Of a stretch of 64,000 nt of DNA, positions 1 to 9,324 are shown in pieces (position 1 is the first letter of the stretch; each line of letters begins with the position of its first letter). Location: assembly GCA_963698015.1 (NCBI GenBank), contig OY969109.1:2108001-2172000 (forward strand), written 5' to 3'. The notes under the pieces were generated by a model. That model searched no databases, was not told the DNA's origin, and was given only the letters and a program-made list of their open reading frames with translations. Both the position numbers and the translations under genes were made by a program. This DNA comes from VAXT01 sp963698015 (GTDB taxonomy: Bacteria; Actinomycetota; Thermoleophilia; Gaiellales; Gaiellaceae).

Positions 1-101
1 AGGGCGTGCGCTCCGGGATCGTCGCGGAGGGGCGGCTCCTGGGTGAGAGCGAGCAGCTCGTCGCCCGCTTCCAGGAGCTCGTCGCCGTCGCGATCGGCTG
101 A
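1..101 (+). CDS. 3' end of an unidentified gene (partial)
   Basis: Codons read from base 3 to a TGA at 99-101 and give about 32 residues ending in ARFQELVAVAIG. The composition is that of an ordinary soluble protein. The family cannot be told from so short a tail. The next gene starts 47 bases downstream on the same strand. Confidence 0.45.
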   Translation, partial: GVRSGIVAEGRLLGESEQLVARFQELVAVAIG

Positions 102-148
102 GCGCGGACAGAGCTTCGTCCGTCCGGTCGAAAGACGTATTCTCCCGG

Positions 149-2201
149 GTGATGAGGGGGACTCGGGGAGGGCTCTTGGCGCTGGCGCTGGGGCTGGCGG
201 TGCTCGCGGTCGTCGGCAACGGTGGCGCGAAGACAGCCGCCCCGGATCTGCCTGCTCCTCGATCCGATCGGCGCCTTCGACGACCCGACCTTCGTGACTT
301 CGCCGCCGGGCGATCAAACGCGGCTCTTCGTCGTCCAGCAGGGCGGCATCATCAAGCTCGTCAAGTCGACCGGCACGACGACGTTCATGACCGTTCCGAA
401 TGTCCAGTCCGGCGGGGAGCGCGGCCTGCTCTCGATGGCCGTCGCGCCCGACTACGCGACGAGCGGCCTCTTCTACGTCTACTACACGCGGAACGGCGAC
501 GGCGCGATTCAGGTGGACGAGTTCCATCGCGACGCGTCCGATCCGGACCTGGGCGACCCGAGCACACGCCGCGCCGTCATCACCGTTCTCCATCCGAGGA
601 GTCGAACCACAACGGCGGACAGCTGCAGTTCGGCCCCGACGGGATGCTCTACATGGGCACCGGGGACGGCGGAGGTGGCGGCGACCCGGACCGCACGGGC
701 CAGGACCTCCGGGAGCTGCTGGGCAAGATCATCCGCATCGACCCTCGCCAGGACGGCGCGAATCCGTACACGGTGCCGGCCAACAACCCGTTCGTGAACC
801 AGGCGCCGTGGAAGCCTGAGATCTGGTCGTACGGGGTGCGCAACCCGTGGCGCTACTCGTTCGACCGTGTGACCGGCGATTTCACGCTCGGCGACGTGGG
901 TCAAGACACTTGGGAGGAGATCGACTACCGCCCGATCAACGTGGGGTGGGGGCGAGGCGTGAACTTCGGCTGGAGCTGCATGGAGGGGCGTCATCTGTAC
1001 GGGAACTGCCCCGAGCCGTCGAACCACACGCCGCCCGTGTTCGAGTACCAGCATGGCGGCAGCCCATTTCGATGCTCGATCACGGGCGGTTACGTGGGCC
1101 GTGATCAGGAGGTTCCGAGCCTGTTCGGCCGGTACGTCTACGCGGACTACTGCAGCGGCCAGATCTGGTCGAACCTGCTCGGGATCCCGGACGCGACCGG
1201 CAATCGCGAGGAGACGGACATCCCGATGGACTCGCCGACCTCCTTCGGCGAGGACTCCTGCGGCCACATGTACGTCATGGGCCAGGGCAGCGGGGACAAC
1301 GTGTTCCGGATTGCACAGCAGGATCCGCCCGGGCAGTTCTGCATCCCGCAGTACGACCTGCCCGTTCTGACCGCCGAGGTCAGCGACCAGCCGCCCAACA
1401 CAATCCATCTGCTCTACAACGGTCAGGAGCTCGACGGCCAGACGTTGCCGCAGGGCGCGTACACGCTCGAGCTCGACGACAACTCGGCGGTGCACAACTT
1501 CCACCTCGTGGGAGGCGCCGTCTCGTGTGTGCCCGTGACGACTTGCGCGTCGGGCGTGCAAGGCACGGGACATCAGACGTGGACGGTGAACTTCACGACC
1601 GGCGGCGGGGACGTCACGTATCAATGCGACGTTCACTTCCAGACGATGACTGGCACCTTCAGCATCGGCGGGCCGCCGCCGCCGCCGCCTCCGCCTCCGC
1701 CTCCACCGCCGCCGCCTCCACCGCCTCCACCTCCTCCACCTCCACCGCCTCCACCTCCACCACCTCCACCTCCGCCTCCGCCTCCGCCTCCACCACCGCC
1801 GCCACCTCCACCGCCGCCGCCTCCACCGCCTCCACCTCCACCACCTCCACCTCCACCACCGCCACCTCCGCCTCCGCCTCCGCCTCCACCACCGCCGCCA
1901 CCTCCACCTCCACCACCACCGCCACCTCCGCCTCCTCCACCTCCGCCACCTCCGCCTCCGCCACCTCCTCCACCTCCTCCACCACCACCACCGCCAAGGA
2001 GAGCGCGCTGCGTCGTTCCGCGCGTGATCGGGCTCCGGCTCGCGCGCGCGAAGACGAAGATTCGCCGCGGCCACTGCGCGGTCGGCCGGGTCCGCCGCGC
2101 ACGCTCCCGCCTCGTGGGCCGGGTGATCGCCCAGAGCCCGCAGGCCGGGCGCGAGACGCCCGCGGGGCTTCCGGGTCACGGTCGTCGTCGGCCGCCGCTG
2201 A
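149..2201 (+). CDS. Secreted PQQ-type sugar dehydrogenase with cupredoxin, polyproline and PASTA-like domains (frame broken)
   Basis: Likely oxidises sugars outside the membrane with PQQ and passes electrons to its own blue-copper domain. Start is GTG 149 or ATG 152, followed by a signal peptide (about residues 1-28). A glucose/sorbosone dehydrogenase beta-propeller follows (about 35-400; GGQLQFGPDGMLYMGTGDGG, then NPWRYSFD). The cupredoxin domain (about 405-505) has His in HNFHLVG and the Cys, His and Met of YQCDVHFQTM, a complete type 1 copper site. Then come 108 consecutive prolines (509-616) and a PASTA-like repeat (CVVPRVIGLRLARAK). Three single-base indels break the frame: one extra base near 250, one missing near 590, one extra near 2167. 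The last restores the ending FRVTVVVGRR-stop, which matches the end of the next gene. Electron transfer between the two domains is inference. Confidence 0.8.
1673..1996 (+). repeat. 324-bp proline-codon repeat (108 CCN codons)
   Basis: Uninterrupted CCG/CCT/CCA codons form short, irregularly permuted units (for example ccgcctccacct). All 108 codons are proline in the frame of the flanking domains. The opposite strand has GG at every third base. The tract links the cupredoxin and PASTA-like domains; a shorter tract of the same kind lies at about 2829-2903 in the next gene. Confidence 0.9.
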
Positions 2202-2243
2202 ACAAGCCTGGAAACGCCCGCGCTCCTCTGTTAAAACCGGGCT

Positions 2244-3104
2244 GTGCGGGGGTTCCTGTCGCTCGCGATCGCCCTCAGCCTACTCGCCTGGGCCTGTCAG
2301 TCAGCCGCCCACGCGGAAGCAGGCCGTGCCGCACCGCCGCCTTCATGCATCGGCGGCGCGATCTCGATCAACGTCGGCGGCCCGGCCACGCCGTATCCGT
2401 CGACCTGTGTCGTCTCCGGGATCACGGGCACGGTGAGCGACGTCGACGTCCATCTCACCGGGTTCACCCACACCTACCCGGATGACACCGACATGCTCCT
2501 CGTCTCACCGGGCGGCCGGAATGCGATCGTTTTCTCGGATGCGGGCGGGTCGTTCGACATCGTCAGCTGCGACCTGACCCTCGACGACGAGGCGGCCGAC
2601 GTCCTTCCGGACCAGACCGCGATCACGTGTCCCGGCAGCTACGGGCCGGCGAACTACGAACCGGGTGACCTGTTCCCTGCTCCGGCGCCTTCACCGAGCG
2701 CGAATGTCAGCTTGTCCACGTTCGACGGAGACACGGCGAACGGCGCCTGGCAGCTCTTCGTCGTTCACGACGGCGGGCTCGACATCGGCCACATCGACGG
2801 CTGGTCGCTTTCGATCACCGGTGCTGGTCCTCCACCACCTCCACCTCCACCTCCACCTCCACCTCCGCCTCCACCTCCACCTCTGCCGCCGCCTCCGCCG
2901 CATCCGGTTCGCTGTCACGTGCCGCGCGTGATCGGGCTCAGGCTCGGGCAAGCGAGGCTCAAGATCCGCCGCGGGCGCTGCGCCGTCGGCACCGTCAGCC
3001 GAGTGAAGTCACCGCGAGTCGGCCGCGTGCTCAGGCAGAGCCCGCGGGCAGGCGCCCGCCGCCCGCGAGGCTCCCCGGTCGACCTCGTCGTCGGTCGCCG
3101 CTAA
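2244..3104 (+). CDS. Secreted proline-rich protein with P-proprotein-like domain and PASTA-like C-terminus
   Basis: Exported or surface protein of 286 residues starting at GTG 2244. The signal peptide is MRGFLSLAIALSLLAWACQS; the Cys could be a lipobox, but the context AWAC is weak. Residues 35-195 resemble the beta-sandwich P/homoB domain of proprotein convertases: VDVHLTGFTHTYPDDTDMLL, then GAWQLFVVHDG and IDGWSLSI. A run of about 18 prolines, Leu and five more prolines follows. The tail (CHVPRVIGLRLGQARLKIRR) is closely similar to the tail of the upstream dehydrogenase, so the two probably share a surface-attachment mode. No protease domain is present. The function of the P-like domain is unknown. 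Confidence 0.7.
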   Translation: MRGFLSLAIALSLLAWACQSAAHAEAGRAAPPPSCIGGAISINVGGPATPYPSTCVVSGITGTVSDVDVHLTGFTHTYPDDTDMLLVSPGGRNAIVFSDAGGSFDIVSCDLTLDDEAADVLPDQTAITCPGSYGPANYEPGDLFPAPAPSPSANVSLSTFDGDTANGAWQLFVVHDGGLDIGHIDGWSLSITGAGPPPPPPPPPPPPPPPPPPLPPPPPHPVRCHVPRVIGLRLGQARLKIRRGRCAVGTVSRVKSPRVGRVLRQSPRAGARRPRGSPVDLVVGRR

Positions 3105-3143
3105 AGCTTCTCCCCGCGCGGCCGATTCCTTGGGGTACCGGCC

Positions 3144-3962
3144 ATGTCGAAGCTGCGGAACCGTCTCGAGAACTACGTCGTTCGCCAGACCAGCGACGTC
3201 GTCGACGACCTGTCGGACGAGCGTCGGAAGGAGCTCGCCGAGGTCCTGCACGAGATCGAGGGCTACAGCCCGCGCGCCGCGGAAGCCGAGCAGCGCACCG
3301 AGGAGCTCGTCGAGAAGCTCGACAACCGGAACATCGCGCTCGACAAGGCCCGTGCGCGGATCGCAGAGCTCGAGGAGGAGCTGGCTCAGTCCGAGGTCGA
3401 CGCCGGCGACCGCGAGCAGCGCATGGCCGCCGAGCTCGAAGTCGAGCGCGTCCGGATCGCCGAGCGGGAGCAGACCTTCCGGAACGAGATCGCAGCGCGC
3501 GAGGCAGACGTCGCGCGCCGCCTCGAGATCCTCGAGGGACGGGAAGGCGAGCTCCGCTACGCGGACAGCAGGCTCCTGGAGTTCGAGCGCAAGCTCGGTC
3601 TCCGCGAGGCCGAGCTCGACAACCGAGCCCAGGAGCTCGAGGCGCGTTCGGATGAGCGCCTGACGGCGCGAGAGGCCGAGCTCGACGAGCGCGAGCGTCA
3701 GATCGAGATCTCCGAGCGCAGGACCGCCGAGGACAAGCACAGGTTCGAGAGCCGCGCCGTCCACGTGACCGAGCGCGAGCGGCGCTCCCAGCAGCGCGAG
3801 GCATCCGTCGAGGAGCGCGAGGCGGAGCTGCTCGAGGCCCGCAAGGAGCTCGAACGGCAGACGGCCGAGCTGGCCGGGCGCGAGGGGGAAGTCGACCGGC
3901 GCAAGCGCGAGTTCGACGCGTACGTGCGCGGCGTCCAGGGCTCGTTCTACTCGGACCGCTAA
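3144..3962 (+). CDS. Long coiled-coil protein
   Basis: A 272-residue soluble protein, almost entirely Glu/Arg-rich heptads from about residue 40 to 255 (IAELEEELAQSEVDAGDREQ and similar). It has no signal peptide and no membrane segment. The first 40 residues (MSKLRNRLENYVVRQTSDVV) are less regular and may form a small head. No enzyme motif is visible. A structural or scaffold role is likely but cannot be specified. Start ATG 3144; the preceding secreted gene ends 39 bases upstream. Confidence 0.65.
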   Translation: MSKLRNRLENYVVRQTSDVVDDLSDERRKELAEVLHEIEGYSPRAAEAEQRTEELVEKLDNRNIALDKARARIAELEEELAQSEVDAGDREQRMAAELEVERVRIAEREQTFRNEIAAREADVARRLEILEGREGELRYADSRLLEFERKLGLREAELDNRAQELEARSDERLTAREAELDERERQIEISERRTAEDKHRFESRAVHVTERERRSQQREASVEEREAELLEARKELERQTAELAGREGEVDRRKREFDAYVRGVQGSFYSDR

Positions 3963-4003
3963 GACTCCTGCGCCGCACGAGCGCGGCCAAGTATGCTCGC
4001 GCC

Positions 4004-4393
4004 ATGGCGACGCTGGGCGAGGTGATGTCGCGCGACGTGATCACGATCGAGCCGTTCGACACGATCGGGCACGCCGCCGAGAAGATGGTCGCCGAGGGCG
4101 TGAGCGCGATCGTCGTCTCCGACGGCGGGCGCCTGATCGGGATCGTCACCGAACGTGACCTGACGCGTGCAGTCGCCGGCCGCGTCCACTCCAGCGAGGC
4201 CCGAGTCCGCGAATGGATGACCGCCGATCCGAAGGTGGTCTCCGAGTCGACGGACCCCGTCGAGGCGGTTCAGATCATGCTCGACGGGGGGTTCCGCCAC
4301 CTGCCCGTGGTGGAGAACGAGCGCGCGGTCGGGATCGTCAGCATCAAGGACCTCGCGGAGTGGAGCATCAGGCCGGAGAAGTCTCCGACCTAG
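4004..4393 (+). CDS. CBS-domain pair protein
   Basis: A 129-residue protein made of two CBS motifs, a Bateman module that usually binds adenosyl nucleotides. CBS1 is about residues 8-62 (VMSRDVITIEPFDTIGHAAE, then RLIGIVTERDLTRAV). CBS2 is about 70-122 (WMTADPKVVSESTDPVEAVQ, then RAVGIVSIKDLAEW). There is no fused effector domain, so it acts alone or in trans. Start ATG 4004. It ends 3 bases before the stop of the convergent next gene. Confidence 0.9.
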   Translation: MATLGEVMSRDVITIEPFDTIGHAAEKMVAEGVSAIVVSDGGRLIGIVTERDLTRAVAGRVHSSEARVREWMTADPKVVSESTDPVEAVQIMLDGGFRHLPVVENERAVGIVSIKDLAEWSIRPEKSPT

Positions 4394-4396
4394 GTA

Positions 4397-5053
4397 CTAC
4401 TCGACGGGGGGCGGCGGCGGCTCAGAGGTCGGATCGGCCGGCGGCGGCGTGGGCTCGGTCGGCGTGGTCGCCGGTCCGCCGCTCTGGCCCGCGACCCGCT
4501 CGACGACGAGGCGCGGCCCGCGGACGCCCGATTCGCGGCTCGCGAGATCGAGCGCATTCGGCGATCGCGTCGTCAGGGCAAGGCTCACCCCGTCGCCCAT
4601 GGCCGCCCGGTCGGCGAGCGGTGTGATGTCGACGACGTTCCACTTGCGGGCCTTCAGCGGTCCCGAGCCGATGAAGTCCGACGAGACCATGGGGGCGTTC
4701 TGGAACGTGATCTTCTTCTCCCGCCACCGGTCGTAGACGAGACGCACCTGGAAACCCGTCCGCGAGCGGGTGCGGCTGTAGACGAGCAGGCTCACGTGCC
4801 CGACGTCGCCGGAGCCAATGTCGGCGTTGAAGCGCAGGTACGCGCGCGTGATCGGGGTCGCGTCGACGTGGAGCCCGGGCGCGTGGCCGAAGTTCTCCCT
4901 GCGCTTGACCACGCTGACGTATGCGTCCGCCTTCGCGCGGACGGCGCGGATCGGCGGCTGCTGGGCGTAGTTCGCCCCGGGAAGCGCGGCGACGACGATG
5001 CCGCCGGCCGCCAGGGCCGCCGCGAGCGCGGTCATGAAAATTGCGGTTCTCAC
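4397..5053 (-). CDS. Secreted DNRLRE-domain-like protein
   Basis: A 218-residue exported protein with an N-terminal signal (FMTALAAALAAGGIVVAALP). The body resembles the DNRLRE jelly-roll domain of cell-surface proteins: KADAYVSVVKRRENFGHAPG, then ITRAYLRFNAD and WNVVDITPLA. It ends in a Pro/Thr/Glu-rich tail (PTEPTPPPADPTSEPPPPPV), probably a wall-spanning stalk. No catalytic residues are recognised. It is convergent with the CBS gene. Confidence 0.7.
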   Translation of the reverse strand: MRTAIFMTALAAALAAGGIVVAALPGANYAQQPPIRAVRAKADAYVSVVKRRENFGHAPGLHVDATPITRAYLRFNADIGSGDVGHVSLLVYSRTRSRTGFQVRLVYDRWREKKITFQNAPMVSSDFIGSGPLKARKWNVVDITPLADRAAMGDGVSLALTTRSPNALDLASRESGVRGPRLVVERVAGQSGGPATTPTEPTPPPADPTSEPPPPPVE

Positions 5054-5110
5054 GCATACGGGTACCCGAATCCGAGGGCGAACCCTTACAACTCAATTGC
5101 GAAGATTTCG

Positions 5111-6397
5111 TTAGGCCGGCTGCGTCTGTACTGCCACGGCCTTCTTCAGGACGCCGAGGGCCTCGTCCTTGCGACCGTGGTCCTCGAGCAGCGCGGCGAG
5201 CTTCTCGTAGGTCTCGATCAGGTACCGGCTCGGATGTGAGGACATGCGCTCCGCCGCGAGCTCGTAGAGCTCGATCGCCTTGGCCGTGTCGCCGAGCTCG
5301 GCGTAAACGTCGGCGACGACGGCGCAGCTGCGCCCCGCGTCGTACGGGCTCGCGTCGGCGAGGAGACCGGTCGCCTCCAGCGCCAGCGAGGCGGCCTCCT
5401 CGGGCCGGTCGAGCTGGATCAGAGCGCGGGCCTCCTCGAGCCTGAACAGCGCGACGTCGACGGGCGTCCCGCTGTCCGAGAGCAGGTCGAGGCCCTTCTC
5501 GAGCAGGTCGAGCGCGTCACGCGGCTGCCGGCGGTCGAGCTCGATGTGCGCGAGCAGCTGATGCGCCTGAGCGGTGTAGTACGTGTGCTCGGTCAGCTCG
5601 AGCAGGTCGAGCGCGTGCCTCGCGTACCGGGCGGCCCGGTGGTGATCCTCCTGCGCGGCGGCCAGCCTCGACTGCGACCAGTAGAGGCGGGCGCGGACGA
5701 CCGGGTCGCTCGAATCGGACGTCAGCTCCACGATCCTGGCGAGCAGCTGCTCGGCGGCGTCGAAGTCCGTCTTGTCGATGAGCGCGTTCGCGAGCAGCAC
5801 CGCGAAGCGAATCGCCTCCACCGCGTCCTTGCGCTCCTCGGCCGATTTCAGCGAGCCCTCGAACAGGCTGATCGCCGCGTCGAGCTGGTCGACCGACGCA
5901 TAGGCGCGGCCGAGCGTGTCTGCCCAGCTCGGGTAGTCGGCGAGATCGACCCGGCCGATTGCGCGCGCCTCTTCGAGCCGTGCGATCGCGTCCCGCGGCT
6001 TCCCTTCCCGGTAGGCGAGCTGCCCCAGGCCGACGAGCGCGCGGGCCTGCTCGTCGCTCGTCGCCGCTTGCTCGAGCGCTTCGGCGTACAGCTTCGCGGC
6101 CGCTTCGCGCTCGTCGAGGCGCAGGTTGATCTCGGCCTCGACGAGGACGGCGTTCTCGTCGTGGCGCTCACTGCCGGTCGCCAGGTAGTCCTCGCTCACG
6201 CCGAGGCGCCTGCCCATCTCTCGCAGGAGCTGGAGCGACGGGATGCGGTCGCCCGCCTCGATGCGGGAGATGTACGCCGGAGAGCAGCCCGGGAACGAGA
6301 GCTGGCGCTGGCTCAGACCTGCCCGCTCGCGGGCTTCGCGGAGCCTTCGACCGACCTCGACCGGGTTGTCGACATGTGTTGACTTTCGTCGTGGCAT
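5111..6397 (-). CDS. XRE-family regulator with TPR repeats
   Basis: A 428-residue cytoplasmic regulator. Residues 10-66 form an HTH_3 domain (VGRRLREARERAGLSQRQLS, then YISRIEAGDRIPS). The rest is tetratricopeptide repeats of the kind that sense peptides or partner proteins (ARALVGLGQLAYREGKPRDA and related repeats). ATG 6397 is chosen because the HTH starts just after it; longer readings run into the divergent thrS. The gene is divergent from thrS, with about 120 bases between starts. The ligand is not predictable. Confidence 0.85.
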   Translation of the reverse strand: MPRRKSTHVDNPVEVGRRLREARERAGLSQRQLSFPGCSPAYISRIEAGDRIPSLQLLREMGRRLGVSEDYLATGSERHDENAVLVEAEINLRLDEREAAAKLYAEALEQAATSDEQARALVGLGQLAYREGKPRDAIARLEEARAIGRVDLADYPSWADTLGRAYASVDQLDAAISLFEGSLKSAEERKDAVEAIRFAVLLANALIDKTDFDAAEQLLARIVELTSDSSDPVVRARLYWSQSRLAAAQEDHHRAARYARHALDLLELTEHTYYTAQAHQLLAHIELDRRQPRDALDLLEKGLDLLSDSGTPVDVALFRLEEARALIQLDRPEEAASLALEATGLLADASPYDAGRSCAVVADVYAELGDTAKAIELYELAAERMSSHPSRYLIETYEKLAALLEDHGRKDEALGVLKKAVAVQTQPA

Positions 6398-6517
6398 TGA
6401 CTCGGGACCGTTCCATACTAGGCGCACTCGAGCGCTCGGGGCCTGTCCAGGCGCGCAGGACGTCGGCGACGTCGATTCGGGCCTCTGGGACGTCGTCGGG
6501 CCGTATCCTCTCGTTCC

Positions 6518-8409
6518 ATGCGCGTTCTTCTTCCCGACTCGACGGAACTGGAACTTCCGGACGGCTCGACGGGCCTCGACGCAGCCGCGGCGATCGGGCC
6601 GAAGCTGGCCAAGGAGGCCGTCCTCGTGCGCTCGAACGGGCGCGTCCAGGATCTCAGGCTGCCGCTCGAGGACGGGCAGCCGATTCAGATCCTGACGACG
6701 CGCGACACGAACGACCCGGACGCGCTCTACGTCCTCCGCCATTCGACGGCCCACCTCCTCGCCGAAGCCGTTCGGAGGCTCTATCCCGGGACCAAGATCG
6801 CCATCGGCCCGCCGATCGAGAACGGCTTCTACTACGACTTCGAGTTCCCGGAGCCGATCGGCGAGGAGGCGCTCGAGAAGATCGAGGCGGAGATGCAGCG
6901 CGAGCTCGACGAGGGCCGCGAGTGGGCGCGTGAGGAGGTCTCGGCCGAGCAGGCGAAGAGGCTCTTCGCGGAAGAGGGCGAGGAGTACAAGGTCGAGCTC
7001 GTAGACACGGCCGAGGGGCAGATCTCGCTCTACACGCAGGGCGACTTCACGGACCTCTGCCGTGGCCCGCATCTCCAGGACTCGAAGCCGATCAAGGCGG
7101 TGAAGCTGACTGGCCTCGCCGGTGCGTACTGGCGCGGCGACGAGCACAACAAGCAGCTGACGCGGATCTACGGCACCGCCTTCTACTCGCAGGCCGACCT
7201 GGACGCGTACCTCGAGCGGCTCGAGGAGGCGAAGCGCCGCGACCACCGCCGGCTCGGGGACGGAGCTCGACCTCTTCCACCTCTCCGACCACGCGCCCGG
7301 AATGCCGTTCTGGCACCCGAAGGGAATGGTGATCTGGAACGTGCTCGAGGACCTCCGCCGGCGCGAGAACCTGAAGCGCGGCTACGTCGAGGTGAAGACG
7401 CCGCTCATGTACGACGTCGACACCTGGGTCACGTCGGGTCACTGGGAGAAGTTCAAGGACGACATGTTCCTCGTCCCCTACGGCGAGGAGCGGACGCTCG
7501 GGCTGAAGCCGATGAACTGCCCCGGGCACATGCTCCTCTTCGGAAACGCGCTTCGGCAGCTACCGCGAGCTCCCGCTGCGCTACGCGGAGTCGTCGACGC
7601 TGCACCGGAACGAGCGCGCGGGCACGCTCCACGGGCTCCTCCGCGTGCAGCACGTGACGCAGGACGACGCGCACATGTTCGTCACGCCCGAGCAGATCGA
7701 GGAGGAGATCTTCGGCTGCCTCGACTTCGCCGCCTACCTGTACGACCTGTTCGGGATGGAGGCGCGCTTCGAGCTCTCGACGCGACCGGACAACAAGCTC
7801 GGAACGGACGAGGAGTGGGACTTCACGGAGGGCGCGCTCCGCTCGGCGCTCGACCGGCGCGGGATCGACTACATGGTCAACGAGGGCGACGGCGCGTTCT
7901 ACGGGCCGAAGATCGACCTGCACATGACCGACGTCCTCGGCCGGTCGTGGCAGATGGGGACGATCCAGCTCGACTCGCAGATGCCTGCCCGTTTCGAGCT
8001 CACGTATGTCGGCGAGGACAACGCCGAGCACACGCCGTACGTGATCCACCGTGCGCTCTTCGGCTCGCTCGAGCGCTTCATGGGGATCCTGATCGAGCAC
8101 TACGGCGGCGCGTTCCCGGTCTGGCTCGCGCCCGTGCAAGTGCGGATCGTCCCGGTCGGGGACGATCATCGCGAGGCCGCGGGGGAGCTCGCCGAGATGC
8201 TGGGCGAGTTCCGCGTCGAGGTCGACGACTCGGACGAGACGGTCGGCAAGCGGATCCGTAACGCGGAGGTCGAGAAGATCCCGTACGTGCTCGTGTGGGG
8301 CGACAAGGAGTCGGAGGACGCGATCGCCGTTCGCACCCATGGCGGAGAGCAGTCCACGAAGTCCCTCGACGACCTGCTGGCGGAACTTCGCGACGCTGCT
8401 ACTGTTTGA
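6518..8409 (+). CDS. thrS: Threonyl-tRNA synthetase (two frame breaks)
   Basis: Charges tRNA-Thr in the cytoplasm. In order: TGS domain (1-60), editing/SAD domain (HSTAHLLAEAVRRLYPG, then DLCRGPHL), class II catalytic core with motif 2 and HRNERAGTLHGLLRVQHVTQ, motif 3 (HRALFGSLERFMGILIEHYG), and an anticodon-binding domain (VRIVPVGDDHREAA). Frame breaks are an extra G in the GGGG at 7257-7260 (restores GTELDLFHLSDHAPGMPF) and an extra base near 7557 (restores ALRSYRELPLRYAE). A cell needs this enzyme and all motifs are intact, so both look like consensus errors. Start ATG 6518. Confidence 0.93.
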
Positions 8410-8495
8410 GACCTGCAAAGCAGGGGCGACACGTTCCTCACCTCCGGGGCCTACGGCCTGTCGGGGGTTCAACCGAGAAGGTTGGAGGTTCGAGG

Positions 8496-8521
8496 CCGCT
8501 GCTTTGGCAGCGGTCTTGTCG
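8496..8521 (+). terminator. Hairpin in the infC leader (terminator or attenuator-like)
   Basis: A perfect 7-bp stem with a TTTG loop (8496-8513) is followed by TCTTGTCG. It lies in the 150-base gap between thrS and infC, 16 bases before a strong AAGGAGG at 8529-8535. infC-rpmI-rplT leaders are commonly regulated by L20 or IF3, so an attenuator is possible. The T-run is weak. Confidence 0.4.
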
Positions 8522-8561
8522 TTTCGAAGAAGGAGGAAGCTGACAGCTTGGTGAAGCGCCT

Positions 8562-9251
8562 TTGAGGCCACGACGTCGCGTCGAGCCCTCGCGGCCGACG
8601 ATCCCGCACAGCCGGATCAACGAAGACATCCGCGTCTCGCAGGTCCGGCTCGTCGACGAGAAAGGCGGCCAGCTCGGGGTGAAGCCGATCCAGGAGGCGC
8701 TGGACTACGCGCACGGAAAGGATCTCGACCTCGTCGAGGTCGCGGCTCAGGCCGATCCGCCGGTCGCGCGGGTCATGGACTACGGCAAGTACCGCTACGA
8801 GCAGGAGCAGAAGGCCAAGCTCGCTCGGAAGCACCAGATTTCGATCAACGTCAAGGAGATCAAGCTCAGGCCGAAAATCGGGGATCACGACTACGAGACG
8901 AAGAAGGGCCATGTCGTCCGCTTCCTGAACCAGCGGGCGAAGGTCAAGGTCACGATCATGTTCCGGGGCCGCGAGACGAGCCATCCGGAGCGGGGACGCG
9001 ACCTGCTGATGCGTCTCGCCGAGGACGTCAAGGAGATCGGGCTCGTCGAGTCGCCGCCGCTTCTCGATGGACGGAACATGGTCATGATGCTCGGGCCGAC
9101 GAAGAACGCAGGAGTTTCGAGAGATGCCAAAACAGAAGAGACACAGCGCAGCGAAGAAGCGGTTCAAGGTGACCGGGACGGGGAAGCTCCTCCGCCGCAA
9201 GGCGATGAAGGCCCACCTTCTCGGGAAGAAGTCCGCGAAGCGCAAGCGTAG
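8562..9251 (+). CDS. infC: Translation initiation factor IF-3
   Basis: Binds the 30S subunit and polices start-codon choice. The IF3 N domain begins at HSRINEDIRVSQVRLVDEKG. The C domain contains IKLRPKIGDHDYETKKGHVV and RNMVMMLGPTKN. The start is uncertain: TTG 8562 is in frame, but the only strong Shine-Dalgarno (8529-8535) is 27 bases upstream, and the GTG at 8551 stops after four codons. A one-base error here would fuse them. After the usual IF3 end the frame runs on for about 45 residues, rich in Glu, Pro and Gly, fully inside rpmI. First gene of the classic infC-rpmI-rplT operon. Confidence 0.92.
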   Translation: MRPRRRVEPSRPTIPHSRINEDIRVSQVRLVDEKGGQLGVKPIQEALDYAHGKDLDLVEVAAQADPPVARVMDYGKYRYEQEQKAKLARKHQISINVKEIKLRPKIGDHDYETKKGHVVRFLNQRAKVKVTIMFRGRETSHPERGRDLLMRLAEDVKEIGLVESPPLLDGRNMVMMLGPTKNAGVSRDAKTEETQRSEEAVQGDRDGEAPPPQGDEGPPSREEVREAQA

Positions 9252-9324
9252 TTTCCGCCGGCAGCACGACGTCGACGCCTCGGACGTCCGTGAGGTGAAG
9301 CGCCTGCTCGGAGGTGGTCGCTAG
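9124..9324 (+). CDS. rpmI: Ribosomal protein bL35
   Basis: A 66-residue basic protein of the large ribosomal subunit: MPKQKRHSAAKKRFKVTGTG, then KKSAKRKRSFRRQHDV. Normal length. Start ATG 9124 is preceded by GCAGGAG. Its first 128 bases lie inside the open C-terminal extension of infC in another frame. Its TAG stop shares one base with the rplT GTG start, suggesting coupled translation. Confidence 0.95.
   Translation: MPKQKRHSAAKKRFKVTGTGKLLRRKAMKAHLLGKKSAKRKRSFRRQHDVDASDVREVKRLLGGGR

Noticed and set aside
1659..2102. Long Trp/Arg- or Val/Glu-rich reading frames opposite the proline tract
   Set aside because: They are products of the CCN repeat read on the other strand and have no protein-like composition.
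6478..6517. Sigma-70 promoter for thrS using TATCCT
   Set aside because: No TTG-type -35 element at 16-18 bases; too weak to call.
8405..8520. Possible tRNA between thrS and infC (GGTTCGAGG, anticodon-like loops CTGCAAA and CTTTGGC)
   Set aside because: No acceptor stem, no paired T-arm around the TTCGA and no D-arm; the paired part is a simple 7-bp hairpin.
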